Part shown: in pieces, positions 40,601 to 48,638 of the stretch
Layout: the number at the start of each line of letters is the position of its first letter
How positions within the stretch are numbered: position 1 is the first letter of the stretch
NCBI RefSeq assembly: GCF_014201145.1
Contig: NZ_JACHDP010000001.1
Location: 5,146,001 to 5,210,000 of the forward strand
Length of the DNA stretch: 64,000 nt
Source of the DNA: Micromonospora parathelypteridis
Lineage (GTDB): Bacteria; Actinomycetota; Actinomycetes; Mycobacteriales; Micromonosporaceae
Direction: 5' to 3'
Notes under the pieces: model-generated
Database searches by the model: none
Told to the model about the DNA's origin: nothing
Seen by the model: only the letters and a program-made list of their open reading frames with translations
Position numbers and translations under genes: made by a program

Positions 40601-41260
40601 ATGCTCGGGCCGGTGACGACCGGCCGCCCGACCAGAGCCCGTTCCCACCGCCGCCCGCGAAGCCGCGCCATCCGGGTCCTCCTCGCGCTCGTCGCGGCGG
40701 CAGCCGTGCTGGGCATCGCGGTGGTCGCGGTGCCGATGCTGCGACCGGCCGGGCCGCGCCCGCTCTTCCAGATGCCGGTCGCCTGCGGCGAGACGTGGCA
40801 GCTCAGCACCTACCCGGGTCACGACGACTACGACGTCGATTTTTTTCCGACCGAGGGCGAGACGTGGGGGCGGCCGGTGCTCGCGTCGTACGCCGGCACG
40901 GTCACCGTGGCGGGGATCAACGGATCGCTGGGTGACCGCACCCCGGAGAACCCGGAGGGTGCCCGGGGGCGCGGCGGCGGTTACTGGGTGAAGATCGATC
41001 ACGGCGGCAAGTGGGAGACGCAGTACCTGCACATGCTCGAACCGCCGCTGGTCACGGTCGGTCAGAAGGTCGCCCAGGGTGACCAGATCGGGCGGCTCGG
41101 CAGCACCGGCAACTCCGGCGCGCCGCATCTGCACTACGAGCAGCGCAGAGGTTGGGACAAGGTCGAGACCCACTTCGACGGTGCGGCGTCGGGCATCACC
41201 ACCGACGAACGCGAACAGATTCTCCGGCGGGTGAGCAACAACTGCCCGGCTGTCTCCTGA
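40601..41260 (+). CDS. Membrane-anchored M23-family (LytM-like) metallopeptidase
   Basis: 219 residues from the ATG at 40601; a GTG at 40613 and an ATG at 40538 are alternatives, as no strong Shine-Dalgarno site decides. Basic N-terminus, one membrane segment (~28-50), then a peptidase M23 domain. Zn ligands are seen in Y-P-G-H-D-D-Y-D-V-D (His, Asp) and P-H-L-H-Y-E, with Y-L-H-M between. Family members cut peptidoglycan cross-bridges or activate other hydrolases. It is divergent from the Rph-like gene and probably stands alone; the next gene starts 72 nt on. Confidence 0.85.
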   Translation: MLGPVTTGRPTRARSHRRPRSRAIRVLLALVAAAAVLGIAVVAVPMLRPAGPRPLFQMPVACGETWQLSTYPGHDDYDVDFFPTEGETWGRPVLASYAGTVTVAGINGSLGDRTPENPEGARGRGGGYWVKIDHGGKWETQYLHMLEPPLVTVGQKVAQGDQIGRLGSTGNSGAPHLHYEQRRGWDKVETHFDGAASGITTDEREQILRRVSNNCPAVS

Positions 41261-41332
41261 GGAGCGCGGTTTGCCCGGCGCGGCTCGGGGCACTGATCTG
41301 GGAGACAGTTCAGACGCAGGGAGGAGCCAGCC

Positions 41333-41563
41333 ATGGTCAAGGGTGACGTCGACACGTACCACGAGGACGGGCAGTGGAAGAACAAGGCGGAGGGCAACGA
41401 GCGGGCCAGCAGCACGCATGACGTGAAGGCCGACGCGCAGGCCCAGGGCCGCGAGATGGCGGCCGACCGTGGCGTCGAACACGTGGTCAAGAAGCAGGAC
41501 GGCACGATCGGGGAGAAGAACACCTACCCGCGCAGCCGCGACCCCCGCGACATCGAGGGCTGA
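41333..41563 (+). CDS. Small DUF2188-family protein
   Basis: 76 residues; ATG behind GGGAGGAG. Hydrophilic, with the DUF2188 layout: H-E-D-G-Q-W-K-N-K near the N-terminus, a helix of D-V-K-A-D-A-Q-A-Q-G-R-E-M-A, then H-V-V-K-K-Q-D-G-T-I-G-E-K-N-T-Y and a charged tail. Family members are small stress-associated proteins with no known mechanism. A strong bidirectional terminator follows 8 nt after the stop. Confidence 0.88.
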   Translation: MVKGDVDTYHEDGQWKNKAEGNERASSTHDVKADAQAQGREMAADRGVEHVVKKQDGTIGEKNTYPRSRDPRDIEG

Positions 41564-41571
41564 CAGCTTCC

Positions 41572-41614
41572 CGCGGACTGACCTCCTCGGCAGCGCCGAC
41601 GAGGTCAGTCCGCG
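41572..41614. terminator. Bidirectional hairpin terminator between DUF2188 and DUF916 genes
   Basis: Perfect 14-bp outer stem (41572-41585 with 41601-41614) plus inner TCGGC/GCCGA stem around AGC. It lies between convergent stops at 41563 and 41615. Confidence 0.9.
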
Positions 41615-42619
41615 TCAGCCCAGACGGCGACCGGACGTGAGACGTGTCCGTTGTCGACGGGCGAGATGCCAGCCGACTAGCACGACCAGCACGAGCAGTG
41701 CCACGATGCCGGTCGCGTAGGCGAGCCAGACCGCTCTCGGGGACTTCTCGACCGTCATCGGCGCCGCAACGGGCAGGGTTATCCGCCCCTCCGCTTTCCG
41801 TTCCACCAGTCCGCTGGCAAGGAGCACCTGTACGTCCCAGACGCCCGCGGGCAGGGACTGGTTGACCTCGATGCGGACCTTGCCGCTCTGGCCCGGCAGG
41901 ATCGTCACGCCGTTGGTGACCTTGAACGGACCGGCCTCGACCGCTCCCTTGCTCAACGTCAGACGTCCGGTCATGTCCAGCGCCCGTTCGCCGGTGTTGG
42001 TGACCTCCGCGGTGACCACCGGGAACTCGCCGATTCCGCGCTCGGCGCCCAGGTCGCCGATGCGGAAGTCCGTCGGCGGCTCGCCGCCTGGACCGATGTC
42101 GAGGTAGACGCGGATACCCACCCGGTGCACCTGCACGACATTGCCGCCCTGCTTCGTCCCGCTGGTCACCTGCGCCCAGATGGCGGCGTACCGCTCGCCC
42201 TTGGACGCGTTCCTGGGAACGGTGATGTCCACCGCGACCGGCTCCCGCTCGCCCGGGGCGAGTTCGACAGCGGGCGTCTTCAGCTTGATCCAGCCGCTGA
42301 GCTCGTTGCCGGTGCGGTCCTCGGGAATGGTGAAGGCGCTGTTCTCGACCGACGCGGCCCCGGCGTAGAGCTCGATCTTCTGCGACTCGGGGGAGTCGTT
42401 GCGCACCTCCACCCGCCGGCTGATCATCGCGCCCGGCTTGAGGTGGTCGATGATGTAGACCCGGGCGCGCGGATCCTCGGCCCGTTTGGCGGGGATGTCC
42501 AACAGCTGGAGGTTGATCGCGGCAGGATCGTCCCCCGGCTCGTACCTCTGCTCCCGCGCGGCAACGGCTGGTGCCGCCGACGCCCCGAACGCTACGAGAG
42601 CGACCGAGGCCAGCAGCAC
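41615..42619 (-). CDS. DUF916-family surface protein (WxL-interacting type) with C-terminal membrane anchor
   Basis: 334 residues from the GTG at 42619. This start leaves a short signal without basic residues, so the real start may be a little upstream (open to 42650). After a signal ending A-V-A-A, residues ~30-150 match DUF916, the WxL-interacting peptidoglycan-binding domain (N-L-Q-L-L-D-I-P, I-I-D-H-L-K-P-G, R-R-V-E-V-R-N-D-S). A second Ig-like domain follows (~150-285), then a membrane segment (~295-318) and a basic tail. In Firmicutes such proteins dock WxL proteins on the wall. Here it follows a WxL-like gene by 16 nt. Confidence 0.82.
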   Translation of the reverse strand: MLLASVALVAFGASAAPAVAAREQRYEPGDDPAAINLQLLDIPAKRAEDPRARVYIIDHLKPGAMISRRVEVRNDSPESQKIELYAGAASVENSAFTIPEDRTGNELSGWIKLKTPAVELAPGEREPVAVDITVPRNASKGERYAAIWAQVTSGTKQGGNVVQVHRVGIRVYLDIGPGGEPPTDFRIGDLGAERGIGEFPVVTAEVTNTGERALDMTGRLTLSKGAVEAGPFKVTNGVTILPGQSGKVRIEVNQSLPAGVWDVQVLLASGLVERKAEGRITLPVAAPMTVEKSPRAVWLAYATGIVALLVLVVLVGWHLARRQRTRLTSGRRLG

Positions 42620-42635
42620 CAGCCGGCCGAGCGGC

Positions 42636-43184
42636 TCAGACCACCGAATGTGTCACCGTCCCGGTGTAGACGCCCTCGACGGTTCCATCCGGAATGTTCA
42701 CCAGCAGCGTGGGGTTCCAGCTCGCGAAGTTGTTGCCGGTGCCACCCGTCTTGCTGAAGGCGACCTTCGGGGTATCGATGACCACCGCCTGAGCCGCTGT
42801 CGGCTGCCCCGGCGTGAAGGTGCCGGTGCCGGCCGTCCCGGTCGCGGGACCCGACCAGTACAGGACGTTGCTCGCCGGGATCGTCTCTCCGGAGCTGCCG
42901 CCGCCGGTGACGAAGTCGGTGGAGACGGCGGTGGTGGTCCAGTTCGGGGTGAGCGATCCGCGCTGGTCCAGCACGGTGACCGGGCCCAGTTGGCCGGAGA
43001 CGGTCGTGCCCTCCACGCCGTTTCCGATGTTCGCCGTCGCGGGCACCGTGATCGAGAGACCACCGGCGGCGTTGACGGTGAGGGTCACGATCGTGTCGCC
43101 AGTCGTGTCCGCAGCGGCTGGCCCGGCGAGGGCGACGGCTGCGGCGATACCGGCCAGGCCGGCGGCGAGAAGTTTCCTACGCAT
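42636..43184 (-). CDS. WxL-like secreted surface protein
   Basis: 182 residues from the ATG at 43184, with AAGGAG 5 nt upstream; the TTG one codon earlier is less likely. Signal peptide 1-26 (M-R-R-K start, ending A-A-A-D). The mature part is Thr/Gly/Val-rich beta structure. It has L-S-I-T-V-P-A-T-A-N-I-G near 55 and ends with W-N-P-T-L-L-V-N-I-P, G-V-Y-T-G-T-V-T-H-S-V, the form WxL-type domains take in actinomycetes; the classic W-x-L doublet is not exact. Paired with the DUF916 gene, so the two probably form a wall-associated complex. Ligand unknown. Confidence 0.7.
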   Translation of the reverse strand: MRRKLLAAGLAGIAAAVALAGPAAADTTGDTIVTLTVNAAGGLSITVPATANIGNGVEGTTVSGQLGPVTVLDQRGSLTPNWTTTAVSTDFVTGGGSSGETIPASNVLYWSGPATGTAGTGTFTPGQPTAAQAVVIDTPKVAFSKTGGTGNNFASWNPTLLVNIPDGTVEGVYTGTVTHSVV

Positions 43185-43355
43185 CAAGTCTCCTTCATCC
43201 TGGAATCCCCCATGGGATGCATTCGGAGACTATGCGGGCTTAAAGGTCGATACCGGATAAACCGGGCGTTTTCCGCCTTGCGAGGAAGGTCGCGAGCTCG
43301 ACCGTGGCGAAGGTCATTCCTGGTGAAGTGCCTGCTCCGGGTACCTTCCGACCAC

Positions 43356-44309
43356 GTGACCGCACACCCGGCCCCGGTAGACGCCACGATCCGTGCCCTG
43401 CGTCCGGCCGACATTCTCTCCGCCGCCGATCTGCTGGTGCTCGCCGCAGGCGAGGACAAACGACACCGGCTGCTCGACCAGTTGGCCACCGTGCTGCCCG
43501 GCGAGATCCACCACGCCCTCGTCGCCGAGCGGTCAGGGAAGATCGTCGGTGCCGGCAAGCTCACCGCCGAGCCAGCGTTCCCGGGCACGGTCTCCGCGCT
43601 GGTGGCCGTCGCGGAGGACGAGCGTGGGCGGGGCATCGGCACCGCCCTGGCCGCCGAGCTGGCCGGCTGGGCGGAGCGTCACCTCGGCCCGGAGCACGTG
43701 GTGACCAGCACGCTCCGCGATGACCTCGACGCTGGTCGGCGCTTCGCGCAGCGGTACGGCCTGGTGGTCACACGCCACAGCGTCGGCTGGCGGTTCGACC
43801 TCCTCGGGCGCAGCGACGAACTCGCCGAGCGTGCGACCCGTACCGCGAATGCCGCCGGCGTGCGGATCCGCGTCGCCGACCTCCAGGCCGAGGAAGCCGC
43901 GATCGTCGAATGCATCGGGCGTACGCTGCCCGGACTTCCCCTGCCGGGCGCCGAGGACCAGGAGGTCGACCTCGCTCACGCCCGCCGGGTCATTCCGGAC
44001 GAGGCGACCGTGCTGGTGGCCGAGTCGCTCGATGCCCCCGGCCTGCCGCCGTGCGGGTTGACCGTGGTCACCCCGCAGGCGGGCAGCGGCGACTGGTACA
44101 CCGTCTACACCGGTGTGGCCGTGGACCGGCGCGGCCGGGGCGTGGCGACGGCGCTGAAGGCCGCCGCCCTCGAACAGGCGTACCGCTCAGGCGCGACGGC
44201 CGTGACCACCCACAACGACGACGGCAACGAGCCGATCCTGCGGGCCAACCGGGCCTTCGGCATGCTGCCGAGCGTGGGCTACTGGAGCCTGCTCCGTCGC
44301 GCCGCGTAG
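43356..44309 (+). CDS. Double-domain GNAT-family N-acetyltransferase
   Basis: 317 residues from the GTG at 43356; a GTG at 43323 is an alternative, and neither has a clear Shine-Dalgarno site. Two GNAT domains in tandem. The first (~8-140) has the acetyl-CoA loop E-D-E-R-G-R-G-I-G-T-A-L near 90. The second (~160-317) has V-D-R-R-G-R-G-V-A-T-A-L-K near 265 and ends with N-D-D-G-N-E-P-I-L-R-A-N-R-A-F-G, usual for this class. Both acetyl-CoA loops look intact. Substrate unknown. Convergent with the DUF4331 gene 8 nt away. Confidence 0.87.
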   Translation: MTAHPAPVDATIRALRPADILSAADLLVLAAGEDKRHRLLDQLATVLPGEIHHALVAERSGKIVGAGKLTAEPAFPGTVSALVAVAEDERGRGIGTALAAELAGWAERHLGPEHVVTSTLRDDLDAGRRFAQRYGLVVTRHSVGWRFDLLGRSDELAERATRTANAAGVRIRVADLQAEEAAIVECIGRTLPGLPLPGAEDQEVDLAHARRVIPDEATVLVAESLDAPGLPPCGLTVVTPQAGSGDWYTVYTGVAVDRRGRGVATALKAAALEQAYRSGATAVTTHNDDGNEPILRANRAFGMLPSVGYWSLLRRAA

Positions 44310-44317
44310 GTCGCCCG

Positions 44318-45340
44318 TCAGGCCGGCACCACGTACGGGAAGCTCGCGGAGCGGGCGGCCTTGGTGACATCCGAGGTGAGGCCGGAGGTGGTGCCCGTGT
44401 TGAGGACCAGGGAGAACATCACCTCGGGCGCGTTGTCGGCCATGGTGCGTCCGTTGCGGATCGCGAAGCCGTAGTTCGCGGCCGTGCCGACCCGGTAGGA
44501 CAGCAGGTCGGGGTAGAGCTGCCGAGCGACGCTCCAGCCGTACGCCTGCGGGTCGGGGGCGGTGCCGTTGGCGGCGACGACGCCTGCGACGGCGGTGGCG
44601 ATCTCCTCGCCGTCCTCGGTGAGGTCCTTGCTGGGGTGCCGGAAGTTGGCGGGGTCGGAGAAGTCGGTGTCGTGGGGCCAGAAGATCGGCCACATCATGG
44701 GGTGCCCGGCGCGGTTGATCTGGCGCCATCCGCCGGCGTCGGTGGCCAGCATCGTGCGGCACCAGACGCCGATCTCGGTGCCGTCGCGCAGCAGCGGCTC
44801 GTCGTGGGAGACCTCGAGGACGATCGACTCGACGGTCGTGCCGGCGAAGCTGTTCTTGGCCTGGTCGACCCGCCACGCCGAGCGGTCCACCGTCGAACCG
44901 TTCTTGACCGCGCCGTTGATGGTGGCGAGTTCGTCGAGGTCGACGAAGAACGGGTCGGTGATCCGTCCGGCCCAGACCCGGACGTTGCCGCCGGTCGACA
45001 CCTCGCCGGTGCGCCCCTCGGCGATGGGAGTGCCCATCGCGGCGTCGTCCCGGGCATCCGCTCCGGTGAGCTCGTACAGCTGGAGGGCCTGTTTGCCGTC
45101 GCCGTTCGGCTCGCCGAAGGCGAATCGGTAGGTCAACCCCTCCATCTCCGCGCCGTTGAAATGAATCTTGATCTCGTAGCGCGCCTCGGCGTGGAAGCCA
45201 CGCTTGATGTCGGCCTTCGTCACCGAGCTGTTGACGTCCATGACGAACACCGTGGCGCGGTCGCCGTTGAAGACGTACAGATCGTCGATGTAGAGCTGGC
45301 CGCCCTGGGCGGCCAGGGGGGTGTCGAGGTGGTGCGACAT
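44318..45340 (-). CDS. DUF4331-family protein
   Basis: 340 residues from the ATG at 45340 (GGGAG upstream). Begins M-S-H-H-L-D-T-P-L-A, typical of DUF4331 members. Further conserved stretches are D-I-D/D-L-Y-V-F, G-R-I-T-D-P-F-F-V-D-L and Q-I-N-R-A-G-H-P with M-W-P-I-F-W-P-H-D. No signal peptide or membrane segment is visible. The family's function is not established; many members are annotated only by the domain. The gene appears to be transcribed alone, 162 nt from the GH16 gene upstream on the same strand, with a terminator between. Confidence 0.85.
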   Translation of the reverse strand: MSHHLDTPLAAQGGQLYIDDLYVFNGDRATVFVMDVNSSVTKADIKRGFHAEARYEIKIHFNGAEMEGLTYRFAFGEPNGDGKQALQLYELTGADARDDAAMGTPIAEGRTGEVSTGGNVRVWAGRITDPFFVDLDELATINGAVKNGSTVDRSAWRVDQAKNSFAGTTVESIVLEVSHDEPLLRDGTEIGVWCRTMLATDAGGWRQINRAGHPMMWPIFWPHDTDFSDPANFRHPSKDLTEDGEEIATAVAGVVAANGTAPDPQAYGWSVARQLYPDLLSYRVGTAANYGFAIRNGRTMADNAPEVMFSLVLNTGTTSGLTSDVTKAARSASFPYVVPA

Positions 45341-45450
45341 GAGCTCACTCCCGGAGATGCCTGACGTGGATAAATCAGAACATAGCGGTCATGAGGCTGC
45401 TCCCCGCGCCATCGGCGGAATCCCGGCTCGCGACCGGGCCGCACATGGCG

Positions 45451-45484
45451 GTGGGCCGCCCGATGCTGCCGTCGGGCGGCCCAC
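45451..45484 (-). terminator. Perfect 13-bp hairpin terminator of the GH16 gene
   Basis: 45451-45463 pairs with 45472-45484 over an 8-nt loop, 19 nt downstream of the GH16 stop on the minus strand. Confidence 0.87.
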
Positions 45485-45502
45485 TCGCTCGTGCCGGCAT
45501 CG

Positions 45503-46759
45503 TCAGATGCGGGACCACTTCTGGTTGGCGGCGCCCACGCAGTCCCACAGGTGCAGCTTGCCGCCGTTGTTGGGGTTGGCCTCCCGCACGTCGACGCACT
45601 TGTTGGCGTTGAGGTTGACCAGATCGCCGGAGCCGTTGAGGGTGAAGCGCTGCGCCGTGTTGCCGTTGCAGCTGACCAGGTTGACCTCGGTGCCGTTCGC
45701 GGTGCCGGCCCAGGCGGGGTCCATGCACTTGCCCATCGCGCGGACCGTGCCGTCGGAGGCGAACGTCCAGGCCTGGGCGGCGGTGGTGTTGCAGTCCCAG
45801 ATCTGCAGCTTGGCGCCCTCCACCGGGTTGGCGCTGGGGATGTCGATGCAGCGACCGCTCTGCGTACCCCTGATCCGGCTGGTGCCGGGAGCCGGGTCGC
45901 CGCCACCGGAGGTGTAGCTGGACACCCGGACGTAGTTGACGAGCATCTGCTGGGGGAACTGCGTGGAGCCGTCCGGGTAGCCGGGCCAGTTGCCGCCGAC
46001 CGCCACGTTGAGGATCATGAAGAAGGGGTGGTCGAACACCCAGCGGTTGCCGCCGAGGCGCGCGGGATCGACCCGGTGGTACTGCACCCCGTCGAGGTAC
46101 CAGGTGATCGCGTTCGGCTCCCAGTCCACCCGGTAGGTGTGGAAGCCGTCCGCCAGTGGCCCGCCGAGAGTGCGGCTGCCGGTGATGCCGCCGCCACCGG
46201 AGTAGCCGGGCCCGTGCACGGTGCCGTACACGGTGTTGGGCTCCCGGCCGATGTTCTCCATGACGTCGATCTCGCCGGCGTCGGGCCATCCGCCGCCGGT
46301 GCCGAGCATCCAGAACGCCGGCCAGATGCCCTGACCGCGCGGAATCTTGATGTTGGCCTCGAACCGGCCGTACGTCTGGGTGAAGGTGGCTGCCGTCAGC
46401 AGCCGCGCCGACGTGTACTCGCAGCGCCCGTAGTGGCACTGGTAGTTGGCGGGGTTGTCCCGGCGGGCGGTGATGACGAGGTTGCCCTGGCCGTCGTGGA
46501 CGGCGTTGCTGGTGCTGTTCGTGTAGTACTGCCGCTCGTTGTTGCCCCAGCCACTGCCGCCGATGTCGAACCGCCATTTGTTCTGGTCGACGGGCGTTCC
46601 GGCCGGCGAGTTGAACTCGTCCTGCCAGGTGGTCGGGCCGATGGCGGCCTTGGCGGGGTCGGACTGCGCCGGGACGACGAGCGCCGCGGTGGTCGCGACG
46701 AGGGCGACCGCCATGAGTACGAGGGGGCGAAAGCGGAGGCTGGGGCGGGCTGTGAACAC
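45503..46759 (-). CDS. Secreted GH16 endo-beta-1,3-glucanase (laminarinase-like) with C-terminal ricin-type module
   Basis: 418 residues from the GTG at 46759, with GAGGAG 6 nt upstream. Signal ~1-38. GH16 domain (~40-275): W-x-D-E-F near the start, then the catalytic motif G-E-I-D-V-M-E-N at ~155-162 (Glu nucleophile, Asp, Glu acid/base), H-G-P-G-Y, W-Y-L-D-G and F-F-M-I-L-N-V-A-V-G-G-N-W-P-G, as in bacterial laminarinases. A short Gly/Pro linker precedes a ricin-type CBM13 (~290-418) with C-I-D-I/C-M-D-P/C-V-D-V and Q-x-W/F repeats. It would cleave beta-1,3-glucans outside the cell. A perfect 18-bp palindrome lies at its promoter. Confidence 0.93.
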   Translation of the reverse strand: MFTARPSLRFRPLVLMAVALVATTAALVVPAQSDPAKAAIGPTTWQDEFNSPAGTPVDQNKWRFDIGGSGWGNNERQYYTNSTSNAVHDGQGNLVITARRDNPANYQCHYGRCEYTSARLLTAATFTQTYGRFEANIKIPRGQGIWPAFWMLGTGGGWPDAGEIDVMENIGREPNTVYGTVHGPGYSGGGGITGSRTLGGPLADGFHTYRVDWEPNAITWYLDGVQYHRVDPARLGGNRWVFDHPFFMILNVAVGGNWPGYPDGSTQFPQQMLVNYVRVSSYTSGGGDPAPGTSRIRGTQSGRCIDIPSANPVEGAKLQIWDCNTTAAQAWTFASDGTVRAMGKCMDPAWAGTANGTEVNLVSCNGNTAQRFTLNGSGDLVNLNANKCVDVREANPNNGGKLHLWDCVGAANQKWSRI

Positions 46760-46804
46760 GGGAGGCTCCTCAGCGAGGGGGGTGGCGGAGGCTGCGTACC
46801 GGAC

Positions 46805-46822
46805 GTAGAGAGCGCTCTCTAC
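46805..46822. promoter_or_regulatory. Perfect 18-bp operator palindrome upstream of the GH16 gene
   Basis: GTAGAGAGCGCTCTCTAC is a perfect palindrome with a central GCGC, like the GAGCGCTC core of operators for actinomycete LacI-family regulators such as CebR/BglR. It begins 5 nt downstream of the -10 box, over the expected transcription start. It differs from the TGTKANCGNTNACA set, so another LacI protein, not encoded here, should bind it. Confidence 0.8.
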
Positions 46823-46827
46823 AGTGA

Positions 46828-46856
46828 AGCATGTCGATATCATGTCTTTCTGTCAA
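46828..46856 (-). promoter_or_regulatory. Putative promoter of the GH16 gene
   Basis: Minus-strand consensus TTGACA (46856-46851), a 17-nt spacer and CATGCT (46833-46828). The operator at 46805-46822 follows directly. Confidence 0.65.
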
Positions 46857-47164
46857 GAGTGTTTCCAATGCGACGACCGTCCGTTACCGCCTGATGTTGG
46901 TCGGTGAGCGGCGGGCCGTCGGGGCTCAACCACGGCATGACGCCGGTCCATGCCTGCGATCCATGCCTCCGAGATGGACGGCGCCAACCCGTCGGACGCG
47001 GCCGGTCCTTCGCCCTCGCGGGCCGCGGTTTACTCGATCGCGGTCGAATCGACCCTTCCTATTGCCGTGGGACGTCCACGCGGGACAGGATGACGAGGCG
47101 TGCAGGAAACCTTCCCGTAACTTGCGCGCTGCTGGTCTCTGTCACAAGGAAGTGGGAGTCAGTC
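46857..47164. other. Intergenic stretch without recognised content
   Basis: About 300 nt between the GH16 promoter and the DUF6193-like gene. Open frames here are extensions of the downstream frame without ribosome-binding sites. No palindrome, repeat or RNA gene was recognised. It should contain the promoter of the gene at 47165. Confidence 0.5.
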
Positions 47165-47563
47165 ATGAGCGACGCGTCGACGGCGCTGGGTGTGCGCCTC
47201 TACCCGGATCTGGTCGAGCGGGGTGGTCTGGCCCCCGCGCTCATCGAGACCGGCGCCCGCCACGGGCTCGACCTCGGTCAGGTCACCGCCCCCGAGCAGG
47301 GGCGGGCCCGGTTCACCTGCGCTGAGCTGCACTCCGACCAGGGCGTGATCTGCGTGGGGCTGGGATCGCAGGCCCGATACTTCATGATTGACATTCGGGT
47401 CTCGGGAGAGGTCCTCGCCCGGGGCGACGTCATGGACCTGCTGCAGGTCGCCCAGGTGGCCTCGGCCTGGCGATCCGGCCTGACGTTCGCCGAGCTGACC
47501 GCCCGATTCCCGTTCATGGAGGAGATCAAGCACCGCCCGGCGCCGGTGGCCCAGGTCAGTTAG
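47165..47563 (+). CDS. Small DUF6193-like protein
   Basis: 132 residues from the ATG at 47165 (GGGAG upstream); a longer frame to 46904 lacks a ribosome-binding site. Soluble. Pattern: L-Y-P-D-L-V-E-R-G-G-L near the start, F-T-C-A-E-L-H-S-D-Q-G, a central strand pair, then A-R-G-D-V-M-D-L-L-Q-V-A-Q-V and F-A-E-L-T-A-R-F-P-F. This recalls DUF6193, a family labelled natural-product biosynthesis in actinomycetes but without known activity. The call is from memory of the pattern and is moderate. No biosynthetic genes are adjacent. Confidence 0.6.
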   Translation: MSDASTALGVRLYPDLVERGGLAPALIETGARHGLDLGQVTAPEQGRARFTCAELHSDQGVICVGLGSQARYFMIDIRVSGEVLARGDVMDLLQVAQVASAWRSGLTFAELTARFPFMEEIKHRPAPVAQVS

Positions 47564-47587
47564 CCGGCGGAGTCGGCAGGAGTGGCT

Positions 47588-47944
47588 GTGGCCGTTCAGC
47601 GGATAGTCGCCGATCTGCGCAGCGCCTCGATGGCAGAGGCGACCGCCTTCTACACCACCGTCCTCGGCCTGCGAATCGTCATGGACCTCGGCTGGATCGT
47701 CACGCTGGCCGACCCCGAGCGGCCCGAGGTGCAACTGAGCCTCATGACGGAGGACGCCACCGCGCCCGTCGTCCCGGTCGTCTCCGTCGAGGTGACCGAC
47801 GTGGACGCGAGCTACCGAGCGGCGCGCGCCGCCGGGGCCGAGATCATCCACGACCTGACCGACGAGCCATGGGGTGTACGACGGTTCTTCGTCCGAGATC
47901 CGAGCGGCCACGTCCTCAACATCCTGGCCCATTCCAGGTCCTGA
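47588..47944 (+). CDS. VOC-superfamily (glyoxalase/bleomycin-resistance fold) protein
   Basis: 118 residues from the GTG at 47588: AGGAG at 47578-47582 is 5 nt upstream of it but overlaps the other candidate GTG at 47582. One beta-alpha-beta-beta-beta pair: F-Y-T-T-V-L-G-L near 20, D-L-G-W-I-V-T-L, V-S-V-E-V-T-D-V-D-A-S-Y near 68, and W-G-V-R-R-F-F-V-R-D-P-S-G-H-V-L-N-I at the end. The latter contains the usual metal-site Asp/Gly/Asn region. Metal binding and substrate cannot be told. Only 24 nt separate it from the gene at 47165, so they may share a message. Confidence 0.87.
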   Translation: MAVQRIVADLRSASMAEATAFYTTVLGLRIVMDLGWIVTLADPERPEVQLSLMTEDATAPVVPVVSVEVTDVDASYRAARAAGAEIIHDLTDEPWGVRRFFVRDPSGHVLNILAHSRS

Positions 47945-47954
47945 CGGACGCGCC

Positions 47955-47980
47955 GGCGCGGACCGTGGCGGTCCCGCGCC
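47955..47980. terminator. Bidirectional hairpin between VOC and TetR genes
   Basis: GGCGCGGACCG (47955-47965) pairs with 47969-47980 (one bulged C) around TGG. It fills the 37-nt convergent gap. Confidence 0.8.
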
Positions 47981-47981
47981 C

Positions 47982-48602
47982 TCAGTCGGTCGTGGTCCGT
48001 GCCTCCGCCGGCACCTGGAGGAGATCCAGGCAGTTGCGCCAGAGCGTCTCCAGCTGCGTCGGGTCGTTGAGCAGCTTCGCGAGCAGGACCCGCCCCTCGA
48101 TCTGGGCGACGATGGACCGGGCGGCGTCCCGGGTGTCGACGGACGGGCCAGCCAGGCCACCCTCCTTCGCCTCGATGACCACCTGCTCGATGAGGTTGAT
48201 CTGTTCCTCGAAGATCTCCTGAAGCCGGTTGCGGATCTCCTCGGCCTGGTTGCTGAGCTCGAGGGCGAGGTTGCCGAACAGGCAGCCGGCGACCACGCCG
48301 GCCTTCTGTTGGCCGGCGCGCTGGATCTCCTCGGTGGCCTCGAACAGGTCCCGTAGTCGCCGCAGCGGGTCGCTCCGGCTGCCCAGCAGTTGCTCCCACT
48401 GGCGGCGTTGGGTGGCCCAGTGCTCGTCGATGACGGTGCGGGCGAGTGCCTGCTTGGACTCGAAGAAGTAGTAGAAGCTGCCCTTCGGCACGCCCGCCAC
48501 CGCGCAGATCTCGGCCACGCCCAGCGCCGAGTAGCCGCGCTGCTCGATCAGCGTGGCGGCCGCGTCGAGGATTTTGTTCCGCGCGTCACTGGTCCGTCCC
48601 AT
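47982..48602 (-). CDS. TetR/AcrR-family regulator of the divergent SDR-tautomerase genes
   Basis: 206 residues from the ATG at 48602. TetR_N at ~8-52: R-N-K-I-L-D-A-A-A-T-L-I, V-A-E-I-C-A-V-A-G-V-P-K-G-S-F-Y-Y-F-F-E-S-K, a well-conserved recognition helix. The C-terminal domain contains a Cys (G-C-L-F-G-N-L-A-L-E) found in TetR proteins of the AcuR/YezE type, often sensing reactive electrophiles or small acids. It is divergent from the SDR gene at 48710, and two TAGACN5GTCTA-like sites lie between. It very likely represses both directions. Confidence 0.9.
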   Translation of the reverse strand: MGRTSDARNKILDAAATLIEQRGYSALGVAEICAVAGVPKGSFYYFFESKQALARTVIDEHWATQRRQWEQLLGSRSDPLRRLRDLFEATEEIQRAGQQKAGVVAGCLFGNLALELSNQAEEIRNRLQEIFEEQINLIEQVVIEAKEGGLAGPSVDTRDAARSIVAQIEGRVLLAKLLNDPTQLETLWRNCLDLLQVPAEARTTTD

Positions 48603-48615
48603 GCTTTGACGATAC

Positions 48616-48630
48616 ACGACCGGTCGGCTA
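48616..48630. promoter_or_regulatory. Second TetR operator-like site (ACGACCGGTCGGCTA)
   Basis: Matches the site at 48639 in 11 of 15 positions and contains the palindrome CGACCGGTCG. It is 13 nt upstream of the TetR start codon, 23 bp centre to centre from the other site. Probably for autoregulation. Confidence 0.5.
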
Positions 48631-48638
48631 GCTTTTAG

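Noticed and set aside
43302..43355. Longer N-terminus for the double-GNAT protein
   Set aside because: The added residues are Arg-rich without similarity to GNAT proteins; the GTG at 43356 fits the domain start better, though a GTG at 43323 cannot be excluded.
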